Assembly: GCA_904395885.1 (NCBI GenBank)
Contig: CAJFOF010000031.1
Coordinates: 1 to 40,375, forward strand
Length of the DNA: 40,375 nt
Source: an uncultured Lachnospiraceae bacterium
GTDB taxonomy: Bacteria > Bacillota > Clostridia > Lachnospirales > Lachnospiraceae
Reading direction: 5' to 3'
This document shows, in pieces, positions 1 to 8,430 of the stretch. A program made the position numbers and the translations under genes. The notes beneath the pieces are model-generated. The model did not search any database and was not told the DNA's origin. It saw nothing but the letters and a program-made list of their open reading frames with translations. Within the stretch, counting starts at the first letter, position 1. Each line of letters begins with the position of its first letter.

Positions 1-7
1 AGAAGGA

Positions 8-35
8 AATAAGCCCGCCAAAAGGCGAGCTTATT
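8..35. terminator. Hairpin near left edge, possible terminator
   Basis: Inverted repeat AATAAGC-C-CGCC / GGCG-A-GCTTATT around an AAAA loop, with one mismatch. It may end a gene lying left of the window. There is no clean T-run on either side, so the terminator call is tentative. Confidence 0.4.
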
Positions 36-63
36 CAGAATGTTTGTTTATAGCGGAGCGCTG

Positions 64-103
64 AATAATGTTTTCAGGACAGCCCCTGCCGTCCTGAATT
101 ATT
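64..103. other. Strong inverted repeat
   Basis: A perfect 7-bp stem TCAGGAC (74-80) / GTCCTGA (91-97) encloses a 10-nt loop, and is extended outside by AATAAT (64-69) / ATTATT (98-103) with a small bulge. It lies in non-coding DNA just before the DnaA-box cluster. It could be a terminator of an upstream gene or a structural element; nothing in the sequence decides. Confidence 0.4.
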
Positions 104-158
104 AGAGGCGTTATGGTAAACTGGGCAACCTGCACAAAAAATATGTTCGTCTCTTTAC

Positions 159-273
159 TTATCCACACTATCCACATTTTGTTGTGCACATCTTATCCCC
201 TGTTCCCCTTCAAATTATCCCTCGATTTTTCAACAAAACCAACTTATACACCAAGTTATCCACATTATCCACA
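159..273 (+). other. Cluster of DnaA boxes
   Basis: Three perfect DnaA boxes TTATCCACA are at 159-167, 256-264 and 265-273, the last two in direct tandem. Near-matches are at 168-176 (CTATCCACA), 244-252 (TTATACACC) and 193-201 (TTATCCCCT), all in the same orientation. Boxes 159/168 and 256/265 are spaced 9 bp apart. An AT-rich stretch follows to about 480. The box sequence and spacing are seen directly. Function as an origin or as a DnaA-titrating/regulatory cluster is inferred. Genes to the right run mostly on the minus strand, which argues against a chromosomal oriC with the usual co-orientation. Confidence 0.6.
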
Positions 274-462
274 TTTTTCACCGCGAATTTTGGCGAACGG
301 TGTAAAATCCCAAAATCTGTTCGATTTTTATGGATTTGTCACAAACTTACAAAATCAGACAAAATTTTCCTTAAATCCCCTTGACTTTTTTAAAGGCAGC
401 GAAGTAGTTTTGCAATAGTTTTTTTAATTTTTTGAAAAGAAAATTTATCTTTTTTTCACAAT

Positions 463-478
463 AATTGTCGCGACAATT
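463..478. promoter_or_regulatory. 16-bp palindrome, candidate operator of hpf
   Basis: AATTGTCGCGACAATT is a perfect palindrome ending 12 bp before the hpf -35 box, a usual position for an activator or upstream operator. Each arm holds TGTCG, the core of a Spo0A box (TGTCGAA), but the regulator is unknown. Confidence 0.45.
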
Positions 479-490
479 TTGCCGGATTTA

Positions 491-519
491 TTGAATTTTC
501 CATCTTAGCATGGTATACT
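491..519 (+). promoter_or_regulatory. hpf promoter (sigma-A type)
   Basis: TTGAAT (491-496), a 17-nt spacer, and TATACT (514-519), about 30 bp before the hpf start codon. An AAGGAG ribosome site is at 536-541, 8 nt before the ATG. Confidence 0.75.
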
Positions 520-549
520 AAAATCATCCCAAGAAAAGGAGCTGATGTT

Positions 550-1080
550 ATGCGTTTTACTATTACCGGAAGAAATCTTGAGGTTACACCAGGCCTGAAG
601 GCCGCGGTCGAGGAAAAAATCGGTAAACTGGACCGCTATTTTAACCCGGACACAGAAGTGACAGTTACAATGAGCATCCAGAAGGAGCGTCAGAATATCG
701 AAGTAACGATTCCTGTAAAAGGAACTCTTCTCAGAGCTGAGGAATCCAGCAATGATATGTACGTTTCTATTGATCTTGTAGAGGAGGTTATTGAGCGCCA
801 GCTCAAAAAATATAAAAACAAATTAATTGACAAAAAGCAGGCTGCCGCTGCTTTCACTCCCCAATTCCTTGAAGAAGATCACAACGATCAGGACGATGAA
901 ATCCGCATCGTAAAGACAAAACGTTTTGGCATGAAGCCTATGGATCCCGAGGAAGCCTGCTTCCAAATGGAGCTGTTGGGCCATAATTTCTATGTGTTCC
1001 TCAATGCCGATACGGACGAGGTAAATGTAGTTTATAAGAGGAAAGGCAATACCTACGGGCTGATCGAACCGGAATTTTAA
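550..1080 (+). CDS. hpf: Ribosome hibernation promoting factor, long form
   Basis: 176 residues, the usual length of long-form HPF in Firmicutes. Residues 1-100 form the RaiA/S30AE domain (opening MRFTITGRNLEVTPGLK) that sits in the 30S decoding site. After a charged linker, residues about 118-176 form the C-terminal dimerisation domain (RFGMKPMDPEEACFQMELL) that pairs two 70S ribosomes into inactive 100S dimers in stationary phase or stress. It is cytoplasmic. It is a single-gene transcript with a consensus promoter and a hairpin terminator shared with the convergent HAD gene. In many Clostridia hpf precedes secA; secA is not adjacent here. An upstream palindrome and DnaA-box cluster may add regulation. 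Confidence 0.95.
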   Translation: MRFTITGRNLEVTPGLKAAVEEKIGKLDRYFNPDTEVTVTMSIQKERQNIEVTIPVKGTLLRAEESSNDMYVSIDLVEEVIERQLKKYKNKLIDKKQAAAAFTPQFLEEDHNDQDDEIRIVKTKRFGMKPMDPEEACFQMELLGHNFYVFLNADTDEVNVVYKRKGNTYGLIEPEF

Positions 1081-1129
1081 TGGCAGTCCGGCCTTTATTA
1101 GCTGTAAAATAGTTCAGTTCTGAGTTCTG

Positions 1130-1175
1130 AAAAAAGGAGCTGTGGGTTTCGTAGATCCGCACAGCTCCCTTTTTT
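1130..1175. terminator. Bidirectional terminator hpf / HAD gene
   Basis: Stem GGAGCTGTG (1136-1144) / CACAGCTCC (1160-1168) is flanked by AAAAAA on the left and TTTTTT on the right, so it can end transcription from both sides. The right T-run overlaps the stop codon of the convergent HAD gene. Confidence 0.85.
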
Positions 1176-1794
1176 ATATCGGTGATGGCAATGCCTCCAA
1201 CACGTTCTTTAATTTCTCCACATCCTGGTCAGCAAAGCAATATCCATCCATGCCGCAGGCTCTTGCTCCCTGAATATTTTCTTCGATATCGTCGATAAAA
1301 AAGCACTCGCTCGGCTTTAGAGCAAACTTTTCAAACAGCCTCTCAAAGATCTCTTTTTCAGGCTTTATACACTTCTCCTGGGAAGAAAACAGGATTCCAT
1401 CAAAGCAGTCAATAGCCGGAATCACCTGACGATAACACTCCAGAAGGCGCAGGGAAGCATTAGAGCACAGATAAATGCCAAATCCCCGCTCTTTTAAATT
1501 CTTGACCACAGATCCCATCTCCTGATTCGGCTCCATATTGTACTCGTGCCAGTGAGCCAGGCAGAGAGCAGCCATCTCCTTTGCATGCGGTGTGGATAAC
1601 CCGGCCTGCATTCTTTCAAGGGCTTTCTCGTCTGTGATGACGCCCTTGTCCAGCAGCAGCCACTCTTTGGACTTAAAAACCTGCTCTGTTACTTCCTTTC
1701 TCTCTGCTTCATCTTCAATAAAATGGTGTGCAACGGCATCTTCCCGATAAGCTGTTAAAACATTTCCCATGTCAAAGATAATATTTTTTATCAT
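1174..1794 (-). CDS. HAD-superfamily hydrolase, subfamily IA (YihX-like)
   Basis: 206 residues with the HAD phosphatase signature. Motif I near residue 8 is DMGNV, where the usual second Asp is Gly, as in YihX-type sugar-phosphate phosphatases. Motif II is the Ser in LCSNAS, motif III the Lys in CIKPEKE, and motif IV the Asp pair in FFIDDIEEN. The helical cap lies between motifs I and II. It probably dephosphorylates a small cytoplasmic phosphate ester such as a sugar phosphate; the substrate cannot be read from sequence. A TAGGAG ribosome site precedes the ATG. It stands alone and is convergent with hpf. Confidence 0.8.
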   Translation of the reverse strand: MIKNIIFDMGNVLTAYREDAVAHHFIEDEAERKEVTEQVFKSKEWLLLDKGVITDEKALERMQAGLSTPHAKEMAALCLAHWHEYNMEPNQEMGSVVKNLKERGFGIYLCSNASLRLLECYRQVIPAIDCFDGILFSSQEKCIKPEKEIFERLFEKFALKPSECFFIDDIEENIQGARACGMDGYCFADQDVEKLKNVLEALPSPI

Positions 1795-1834
1795 AATCTT
1801 ATTCTCCTACCTATGTTATTTTAAAACCTTCTAC

Positions 1835-1863
1835 TGGACGGATCTCAGATTTAGACCTATAAT
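1835..1863 (+). promoter_or_regulatory. Candidate promoter of aminotransferase gene
   Basis: TGGACG (1835-1840), a 17-nt spacer, and TATAAT (1858-1863). A second TATAAT at 1879-1884 lacks a good -35. About 110 nt lie between the -10 and the start codon. Confidence 0.4.
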
Positions 1864-1974
1864 AACTGCATGCCCTGTTATAATGGCGCATCCCTTTCTT
1901 GCAAAGCACAGCGGCTGCGGGCGGTGAATCCTCTGCTGCCCGTACGATAATAATAAGTTTTGGAGGCATAAGCC

Positions 1975-3147
1975 ATGGAATTTTCAAAAAGAATGGACCA
2001 GTTTGGCGAGGGAATCTTTTCTAAACTGGCAAAATTACGCAGAGAGAAAACGGCAAAGGGCGAAGACGTCATCGATCTCAGCATCGGCGCTCCCAACATT
2101 CCTCCTGCCCCCCATATCATTCAAGCTTTGACCGATGCTGCCCGGGAGCCAGGAAATTATATCTATGCCATCAGCGATCAGCTGGCCCTTCTGAAGGCCG
2201 TCTCCCAGTGGTATCAGAACCGCTATGGCGTCCTGTTGGATCCGGAATCCCAGATCTGCTCCCTTCTCGGTTCCCAGGAAGGTCTGTCCCACATTGCCAT
2301 GACCATCGTAAATGAGGGGGACGTGGTGCTGGTTCCTGATCCCTGCTATCCCATCTTTGGCGATGGTCCCAGACTGGCCGGAGCCGAATTATATTTCATG
2401 CCCCAGAAAAAGGAGCACGGCTATCTGATCCAGTTCAGCCATATCCCCGAAGATATAGCAAAGCGGGCAAAATTAATGGTTGTCTCCTATCCAAATAATC
2501 CCACCACTGCTGTAGCGCCCGATTCTTTTTATCGAGAACTTGTAGCTTTTGCTAAAAAGTACGATATCATCGTCCTCCACGACAATGCCTACAGTGAGCT
2601 GGTCTTTGACGGAAAGCGCTGCGGCAGCTTCCTCTCCTATCCTGGCGCCATAGATGTAGGCGTGGAATTTAATTCTCTGTCCAAAACCTACGGCCTGGCC
2701 GGTGCCCGGGTTGGCTTCTGCCTGGGAAACGCCCAGGTGGTCAGCCGTCTGAAGACATTAAAATCCAACATGGATTACGGAATGTTCCTTCCCATCCAAC
2801 AAGCGGCCATCGCTGCGATTACCGGAGATCAGTCCTGTGTCTCTGAGACCCGACAAGCCTATGAGCTGCGGCGAAATCTGATCTGTGACGGATTCACTTC
2901 CATCGGCTGGCCCATGGAAAAACCTGCCGCGACCATGTTCATCTGGGCAAAGATCCCGGATGGCTTCCCCTCCTCAGAGGCCTTTGTAATGGAACTGGCC
3001 GAAAAATCCGGCGTCATTGTCACACCGGGCAGCGCTTTCGGCTCGTCAGGGGAAGGTTACGTTCGTCTGGCAATGGTCCAGGGAGAAGACGAGATCCGCA
3101 GCGCAGTCCAAGCCGTGGATCGCTGCGGCATCCTCAGAGAGCATTGA
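1975..3147 (+). CDS. PLP-dependent class I/II aminotransferase
   Basis: 390 residues, typical of fold-type I aminotransferases of the aspartate/alanine/LL-diaminopimelate group. The PLP Schiff-base lysine is K237 in SLSKTYGLAGARVGF. Other family marks are the YPNNPTTA segment contacting the cofactor, DNAYSELVFDG with the PLP-ring Asp/Tyr, and the C-terminal substrate-carboxylate Arg in YVRLAMV. It transfers an amino group between an amino acid and a 2-oxo acid in the cytoplasm. The amino acid used cannot be told from sequence, and LL-diaminopimelate aminotransferase or an aspartate/aromatic enzyme are both possible. GGAGG at 1960-1964 supports the ATG. It is a single-gene unit ending at a strong hairpin. 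Confidence 0.88.
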   Translation: MEFSKRMDQFGEGIFSKLAKLRREKTAKGEDVIDLSIGAPNIPPAPHIIQALTDAAREPGNYIYAISDQLALLKAVSQWYQNRYGVLLDPESQICSLLGSQEGLSHIAMTIVNEGDVVLVPDPCYPIFGDGPRLAGAELYFMPQKKEHGYLIQFSHIPEDIAKRAKLMVVSYPNNPTTAVAPDSFYRELVAFAKKYDIIVLHDNAYSELVFDGKRCGSFLSYPGAIDVGVEFNSLSKTYGLAGARVGFCLGNAQVVSRLKTLKSNMDYGMFLPIQQAAIAAITGDQSCVSETRQAYELRRNLICDGFTSIGWPMEKPAATMFIWAKIPDGFPSSEAFVMELAEKSGVIVTPGSAFGSSGEGYVRLAMVQGEDEIRSAVQAVDRCGILREH

Positions 3148-3180
3148 TCGCCTTTTCTGTGAATGAACATGTCAATTTTA

Positions 3181-3235
3181 AAAGGAGCGGTGCACAAGAG
3201 AAGACCTGGCTGGGTTCTCAGTGCATCGCTCCTTT
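3181..3235. terminator. Bidirectional terminator aminotransferase / yajC
   Basis: Stem AAAGGAGCG-G-TGCAC (3181-3195) / GTGCA-T-CGCTCCTTT (3221-3235) with further pairing inside the loop. It lies between convergent genes and is flanked by a TTTTA run on the left. Confidence 0.7.
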
Positions 3236-3271
3236 CTGCTGGCAACAGGTCTCCAAAAAGAGGCCTGATCA

Positions 3272-3565
3272 TTACGTTTCCGGTTTTTCTACCTGAACGA
3301 TCGCCTGCTTCTGCATAGGAATACGGCAATTTTTGTTGCTGCCGAACTCTACGATCACCGTATCATCTGTCATATCGATGATTACGCCGTAAAATCCGCT
3401 GGAAGTCAGAACCGTATCGCCAACGGCGATGCTGGCCATCAATTCCTGCATTTTCTTCTTTTCCTTCTTCTGGGGCCTGATGGCGATAAAATACATCAGC
3501 GCAAAAATTGCTACCAGATAAACGACCCAGAAGCCAATGCCTCCCATAGCGTTCGTTGCTTCCAT
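3272..3565 (-). CDS. yajC: Preprotein translocase accessory subunit YajC
   Basis: 97 residues from the start at 3565 (MEATNAMGG), chosen because AAGGAGG lies 11 nt upstream; a longer frame would run back into the intergenic region. One N-terminal membrane helix (IGFWVVYLVAIFALMYFIAI) is followed by the conserved RPQKKEKKK stretch and a small beta domain (VGDTVLTSSGFYGVI). YajC associates with SecDF and YidC at the Sec translocon. It is the last gene of scfA-scfB-secDF-tgt-yajC, about 90 nt after tgt. That gap holds a possible hairpin (GTCCCGGAC 3592-3600 / GTCCGGAAC 3636-3644). Confidence 0.93.
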   Translation of the reverse strand: MEATNAMGGIGFWVVYLVAIFALMYFIAIRPQKKEKKKMQELMASIAVGDTVLTSSGFYGVIIDMTDDTVIVEFGSNKNCRIPMQKQAIVQVEKPET

Positions 3566-3655
3566 TTTTTTGTTTCCTCCTTGTCTCTGGGTCCCGGACC
3601 TCTCTGGCTCCCAAATATCGTGAACGTACATACCGTCCGGAACTTTCCCAATAGT

Positions 3656-4792
3656 TTATTTTCCCATTACACCAGCCAGTTTTTTTGCCTTGTACTCTGC
3701 GTAACGGTGCTCTTCGATCGCCTGGCGAATCTCACTCATCATTGTATTATAAAAATATAAATTATGCAAGACACAGAACCTCATCCCCAGCATTTCTTTC
3801 GCTTTAAGCAGGTGGCGAATGTAAGCCCTGCTGTAGCCCTCCCGGCAGACCGGACAGCCGCAGCCCTCTTCGATAGGCCGGTGGTCCAGCTCATACTGAG
3901 AATTAAACAGATTCAGTTTCCCATGGTTTGTGTAAACGTGGCCATGGCGTCCATTCCTGGATGGGTAAACGCAATCGAAAAAGTCTACGCCTCTGTCCAC
4001 TGCTTCCAGGATATTTGCCGGTGTCCCCACTCCCATCAGATACGTAGGTTTATTCTCAGGGAGATGGGGGACCGTCACATCCAGCACGTGGTACATCTCT
4101 TCGTGGCTTTCCCCAACTGCCAGACCTCCCACGGCATAGCCGTCCAGATCCATAGCAGCAATCTCTTTTGCATGGTCGATCCGAATATCATCCAGGATCC
4201 CTCCCTGGTTGATCCCAAACAAAAGCTGTTCCCGGTTGATGGTGTCCGGCAGACTGTTCAGCCTTTCCATCTCCGACTTGCATCTGGCCAGCCAGCGTGT
4301 GGTTCGGGCTACACTGTTCTCTATATAAGTCCTGTCAGCCCTGCTGGGCGGGCATTCGTCAAAAGCCATGGCAATGGTGGAACCCAGGTTGGACTGAATC
4401 TGCATGCTCTCCTCCGGCCCCATAAAAATCCTGTGGCCATCAATGTGGGACTGGAAATACACGCCCTCTTCTTTGATCTTCCGCAGCCCGGTAAGAGAAA
4501 ACACCTGAAAGCCGCCGGAATCCGTGAGAATCGGTCGATCCCAGTTCATAAATTTATGCAGACCGCCAAACTGTCTGATCAGTTTGTCCCCGGTTCTGAC
4601 GTGGAGATGGTAGGTGTTGGACAGTTCTATCTGAGTCCCGATCTCTCTCAGATCATGGGCCGACACTGCCCCTTTGATTGCCCCTACGGTCCCCACATTC
4701 ATGAAAAGTGGTGTCTGAACCGTGCCGTGAACCGTTTCCACAACGGCCTGTTTTGCCCGGCCGTCCTTAGCGATTACTTGATATTTCATCAT
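3656..4792 (-). CDS. tgt: Queuine/preQ1 tRNA-ribosyltransferase
   Basis: 378 residues, the standard bacterial Tgt length. Diagnostic stretches are LSNTYHLHVRTG, ILTDSGGFQVFSL with the active-site Asp, the GINQGG and GGLAVGE loops, DCVYPSRNGRHG with the nucleophilic Asp region, and a zinc site made of CGCPVC followed by HLLKAKEMLGMRFCVLHNL. It swaps guanine-34 of GUN-anticodon tRNAs (Asp, Asn, His, Tyr) for preQ1 on the way to queuosine. The ATG overlaps the secDF stop codon by four bases (ATGA), which indicates translational coupling. The neighbours secDF and yajC match the classic tgt-yajC-secDF grouping. Confidence 0.97.
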   Translation of the reverse strand: MMKYQVIAKDGRAKQAVVETVHGTVQTPLFMNVGTVGAIKGAVSAHDLREIGTQIELSNTYHLHVRTGDKLIRQFGGLHKFMNWDRPILTDSGGFQVFSLTGLRKIKEEGVYFQSHIDGHRIFMGPEESMQIQSNLGSTIAMAFDECPPSRADRTYIENSVARTTRWLARCKSEMERLNSLPDTINREQLLFGINQGGILDDIRIDHAKEIAAMDLDGYAVGGLAVGESHEEMYHVLDVTVPHLPENKPTYLMGVGTPANILEAVDRGVDFFDCVYPSRNGRHGHVYTNHGKLNLFNSQYELDHRPIEEGCGCPVCREGYSRAYIRHLLKAKEMLGMRFCVLHNLYFYNTMMSEIRQAIEEHRYAEYKAKKLAGVMGK

Positions 4793-6975
4793 GACAACTC
4801 TTTCTTTTTCGATTTAGACGCGCTTCTTCCCTGTTTTCCCGCTGTCTGAGACTGCCCTTTCTTCTTCATCTGGGTCTCCATCAGATACCACATAGAGCCC
4901 GCCAGGCATACGGAAGAGTAGGCGCCGCACACAATACCTACCATCAGCGGCATGGCAAATTCGCGGATAGACGACACGCCCATCACATATAGAACAAATA
5001 CCATGATAAACGTCGTCAGGGACGTATTGATACTTCTGGTGAAGGTCTGGGTAATGCTATTATTAACCACATCCTCCAAAGACTGGCTGCCGCGGGTCTT
5101 TAAGTTTTCACGGACACGGTCAAAAATAACGATTGTCGCATTGATCGAATATCCTACTATAGTCAAGATGCATGCAATATAGGTGGATCCTACCGACCAC
5201 CTCAGCAGAGCGTAACATGCAGTAACTACCAGAACGTCGTGAGCCAGTGCCAACACTGCGCTGGCGGCAAAACGGATATTTTTAAACCGGAACCAGATAT
5301 AGAGCAGCATGAACACGGTGGCAATCACAGTAGCCATAACTGCATCCCGCTTCATCTCTACGCTGACTGCGCCGGAAATACTTTCCGCCGTAATCTGCTC
5401 CTGCTCCACGCCAAAGGTATCGATCAGGGCCTGATCCAGAGCTTCCCGCTCATCAGCCGACAGAGTACGTGTCTTAATAATAACCTCATTGGTCCCCGCT
5501 ACCTTCTGGGTCTGAACATCCGCATCTCCGGTAACGCTCTCCACTACAGGAACAACCTCTGCTGATATCTGATCCAGAGTCATATCTTCGTTAAAGGTAA
5601 CGTTGGTAGAAGTGCCGCCTTTAAAGTCAAGGCTGTAATTAAACATATCGCCGGTATTTGCCTTATTGATTCCCATCCCGACAAAGCCTGCAACGATTAC
5701 TGCCAGAGAAATCGCAAAGCAGATATTTCTCTTGCCCAGGAAATTGATCGGCGTTCTCTCTTTCTTAATGCCATACATTTTGGGCTTGTCCAGACCCATA
5801 TTGTAGAAAGCGTTCAGGATAAAGCGAGTCACAAACAGAGCGGTAAACATGGACAGCAGAATACCGAGAGCCAGAGTAGAGGCGAAGCCTTTGACTGTGC
5901 CCGAGCCTCTCCAGTACAGCACCACAGCCGCAATAATCGTTGTCACATTGCCGTCTATGATAGCAGACAGAGCCTTCTGGAAGCCTGTCTTAATGGCAGA
6001 CTTGACAGTCTTTCCTACTCCAATCTCCTCTTTAATTCTTGTGAAAATGATGACATTGGCATCCACTGCCATACCGATGGACAGAATAATACCAGCCACA
6101 CCCGGCAAAGTCAGCGTAATTTCAAATGCAGACAGTAAAATCAGAATCAGCCCTACGTACAGGCAAAGAGCGATCGTTGCTGCCAAACCCGGAATTAAAT
6201 ATACCGCGATCATAAATACGGCAACAATAGCAAAGCCTACCGCTCCGGCCATCAAGCTGCTGGTAATAGCGGTCTCTCCCAATTTAGCGCCTACTACATT
6301 AGAGCGCAGCTCCTCCAGTTCCAGCGAAAGGGATCCAATGCGGATAGTGGATGCCAGGTTTTCGGCAGTCTCGTAAGAATCTAATCCTGTGATCTGGCAG
6401 GACCCCTGGGTAATCTCAGAGTTAACGAGAGGACTGGAGACCACCTGATTGTCATAAATAATATAGATTGGGTTTCCAATATTCTCTCTTGTAGCCTCAG
6501 CAAACGCCTGAGTACCGGCCTCGTTAAAAGTCAGCGACACAACGTACTCGTCCATCCCTGTGGTGGAATCCCGGTAGATTCCTGCCTGTGCCGAAATCAC
6601 ATCCACACCGGTGAGAATGGTATGGCCTTCCTGGTCACTGAATACCAGAGATCCTGGCTTTCCAAGCTCTTCCAAAATCGCATTAGCGTCAGAAACACCG
6701 GGAATATCAATATTGATTCGGTTATTTCCTTCCTGATAGACCTCAGCTTCCGTGCTGTAATTCTGCACACGCTGCTGCAGCTTGTACGCTGTATCCGACA
6801 TATCCTCTGCCGACGGATTCTCTTCTACAGCCTGATAGGTGATGCTGACACCGCCGGCCAGGTCCAAGCCTAGTTTGATATCGTCCATGGTGGTGTAACC
6901 CAGGATTCCGAATACGACCACTGCTGCGATAGCAATCAGAAGGCTTATGAGACCTTTCGTTTTGCTGTTTTTCAT
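4789..6975 (-). CDS. secDF: Protein translocase subunit SecDF (SecD-SecF fusion)
   Basis: 728 residues carrying SecD (about 1-400) and SecF (about 405-700) in one chain. SecD marks are the first membrane helix, LGLDLAGGVSITYQA, and GIILSIGMAVDANVIIFTRI. SecF marks are SLDFKGGTSTNVTF and IVGYSINATIVIFDRVREN. About twelve membrane helices are expected, and the RND-type Asp residues lie in the helix-4 motifs. The periplasmic-type P1 domain of SecD is shorter than in E. coli, as is usual in Firmicutes. SecDF uses the proton or sodium gradient to pull preproteins out of SecYEG. AAAGGAG precedes the ATG, and scfB ends 22 nt upstream. Confidence 0.96.
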   Translation of the reverse strand: MKNSKTKGLISLLIAIAAVVVFGILGYTTMDDIKLGLDLAGGVSITYQAVEENPSAEDMSDTAYKLQQRVQNYSTEAEVYQEGNNRINIDIPGVSDANAILEELGKPGSLVFSDQEGHTILTGVDVISAQAGIYRDSTTGMDEYVVSLTFNEAGTQAFAEATRENIGNPIYIIYDNQVVSSPLVNSEITQGSCQITGLDSYETAENLASTIRIGSLSLELEELRSNVVGAKLGETAITSSLMAGAVGFAIVAVFMIAVYLIPGLAATIALCLYVGLILILLSAFEITLTLPGVAGIILSIGMAVDANVIIFTRIKEEIGVGKTVKSAIKTGFQKALSAIIDGNVTTIIAAVVLYWRGSGTVKGFASTLALGILLSMFTALFVTRFILNAFYNMGLDKPKMYGIKKERTPINFLGKRNICFAISLAVIVAGFVGMGINKANTGDMFNYSLDFKGGTSTNVTFNEDMTLDQISAEVVPVVESVTGDADVQTQKVAGTNEVIIKTRTLSADEREALDQALIDTFGVEQEQITAESISGAVSVEMKRDAVMATVIATVFMLLYIWFRFKNIRFAASAVLALAHDVLVVTACYALLRWSVGSTYIACILTIVGYSINATIVIFDRVRENLKTRGSQSLEDVVNNSITQTFTRSINTSLTTFIMVFVLYVMGVSSIREFAMPLMVGIVCGAYSSVCLAGSMWYLMETQMKKKGQSQTAGKQGRSASKSKKKELS

Positions 6976-6997
6976 GGTGATTATCTCCTTTTTCTTT

Positions 6998-8395
6998 TCA
7001 ATCTTCCAGCGCAGCCTTGATCATGACCGCGCATTCAATACGTTTTTTCTGCATCTCACAGCCGATGTCATAGGCATCGGTAATGGAGCCATGGAAATTG
7101 TAAGAATTGGCAGCGCATCCACCGCTGCAGTAAAATCTGGCAAAACAGTCCCTGCACTTCTCCTTTGCATAGACATTGCACAGCTTAAACTCATCCCGGA
7201 CAGCCGTATTTGTGATTCCAGAATCCACGTTGCCCAGCAGGAATTCTTCTTTTCCTACAAACTGGTGACACGGATAAAGGTCTCCCCAGGGAGTGACCGC
7301 TAAGTATTCTGTCCCTGAACCGCAGCCGGACAGCCTTTTCGCCACGCACGGTCCCTGCTTTAAATCCACCATAAAGTGGAAGAACGTAAAGCCCTTTCCT
7401 TCTTTCCAGCGTTTGACGTATTCCGCCGCCAGTTTGTCATATTCCTCCAGAATCTGCGGTAAATCTTCTTCTCGGATAGCGTAGGGCTCGGACGGCTCTG
7501 CCACTACAGGTTCTACGGACATCTTTTTAAAGCCCAGGTCGGCAAAGTGGAGAACATCTTTGGAAAAATCCAGGTTTTCGTGGGTAAACGTCCCCCTGAC
7601 GAAATAATCTCTGTCGCCTCTGCTTTCTGCAAACTTCTGGAATTTGGGAACAATCAGGTCGTAGCTGCCTGTCCCGTTTCGGAAGGGGCGCATTTTATCA
7701 TTGACCTCTTTCCTTCCATCCAGGCTCAGAACCACATTGCTCATCTCCCGATTGCAGAATTCCATAATCTCATCATTCAGAAGAACACCGTTGGTAGTCA
7801 ATGTAAAACGGAATTTTTTATTGTGCTCTTTTTCCTGGGACCGGCCATACTCTACTAACTGTTTGACCACATTCCAGTTCATAAGCGGCTCCCCGCCAAA
7901 GAAATCCACTTCCAGATGCTGGCGGTTCCCCGAATTGGCAATCAAAAAATCCAGAGCTTTCTTTCCAACTTCGTAACTCATAAGAGCCCGGCGTCCATGG
8001 TATTCGCCCTCTTCTGCAAAGCAGTACCGGCAGGCCAGATTGCAGTCATGGGCAATGTGCAGGCACAGAGCTTTTACCACTGTTTTCCGCTTCTTAAAAT
8101 CAGCCACGTATTCCTTATAAATGTCCTCTGTGAAAAGCTGTTCCCTGTCAATCAGCTCCTGGACATCCTCCAGCGCCTCCTCCAGCTCTTCCAGCAGGTA
8201 TTTCTCAGCCAGCCGGTCTTTTACCAGAGAGATCGCCTCCTCTGAAAGCTTTTCCGGTTTCTCCATATCCGGAATCTTGGCATCTCTCACCAGCGTCTCT
8301 ACCACATCGTAAAAAAGCGGGTCTACCGAATGGACAGAACCGCTGTTCACGTCCATCACAATATAGTAGCCATTATTAATATATTGATGAATCAC
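6998..8395 (-). CDS. scfB: Radical-SAM SCIFF peptide maturase
   Basis: 465 residues with the RRE-like N-terminal part, the radical-SAM cluster C118-x3-C122-x2-C125 (CNLACRYC), the FFGGEPLMNW glycine motif, and a C-terminal SPASM domain rich in cysteines (SGCGSGTEYL, YPCHQF, LCNVYAKEKCRDCFARFYCSGGC) for auxiliary Fe-S clusters. It installs thioether bonds from Cys to other residues in the ScfA precursor, giving a ranthipeptide. Translation begins at GTG with GGAG 7 nt upstream. scfA lies 130 nt upstream on the same transcript, separated by a hairpin. Confidence 0.95.
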   Translation of the reverse strand: MIHQYINNGYYIVMDVNSGSVHSVDPLFYDVVETLVRDAKIPDMEKPEKLSEEAISLVKDRLAEKYLLEELEEALEDVQELIDREQLFTEDIYKEYVADFKKRKTVVKALCLHIAHDCNLACRYCFAEEGEYHGRRALMSYEVGKKALDFLIANSGNRQHLEVDFFGGEPLMNWNVVKQLVEYGRSQEKEHNKKFRFTLTTNGVLLNDEIMEFCNREMSNVVLSLDGRKEVNDKMRPFRNGTGSYDLIVPKFQKFAESRGDRDYFVRGTFTHENLDFSKDVLHFADLGFKKMSVEPVVAEPSEPYAIREEDLPQILEEYDKLAAEYVKRWKEGKGFTFFHFMVDLKQGPCVAKRLSGCGSGTEYLAVTPWGDLYPCHQFVGKEEFLLGNVDSGITNTAVRDEFKLCNVYAKEKCRDCFARFYCSGGCAANSYNFHGSITDAYDIGCEMQKKRIECAVMIKAALED

Positions 8396-8430
8396 TGATA
8401 CTCTCCTTATCTAAACAGACATTAAAATAT

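Larger units (their letters stand above)
1..549. other. Non-coding region before hpf
   Basis: No credible gene. Open frames here are low-complexity translations of the DnaA-box repeats and AT-rich DNA, without ribosome sites. The region holds two hairpins, the DnaA-box cluster, a long AT-rich stretch (about 290-490), a 16-bp palindrome and the hpf promoter. Confidence 0.7.

Noticed and set aside
113-418. Open frame of 101 codons on the plus strand before hpf
   Set aside because: It translates the DnaA-box repeats and AT-rich DNA into low-complexity sequence, has no ribosome site and resembles no protein.
159-480. Firm call of chromosomal oriC
   Set aside because: DnaA boxes and AT-rich DNA are present, but dnaA/dnaN are not visible and gene orientation on the right opposes the expected fork direction, so only a DnaA-box cluster is claimed.
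3764-4849. Open frame of 361 codons antisense to tgt
   Set aside because: The minus strand encodes an unmistakable Tgt. The antisense frame has no motifs and no ribosome site.
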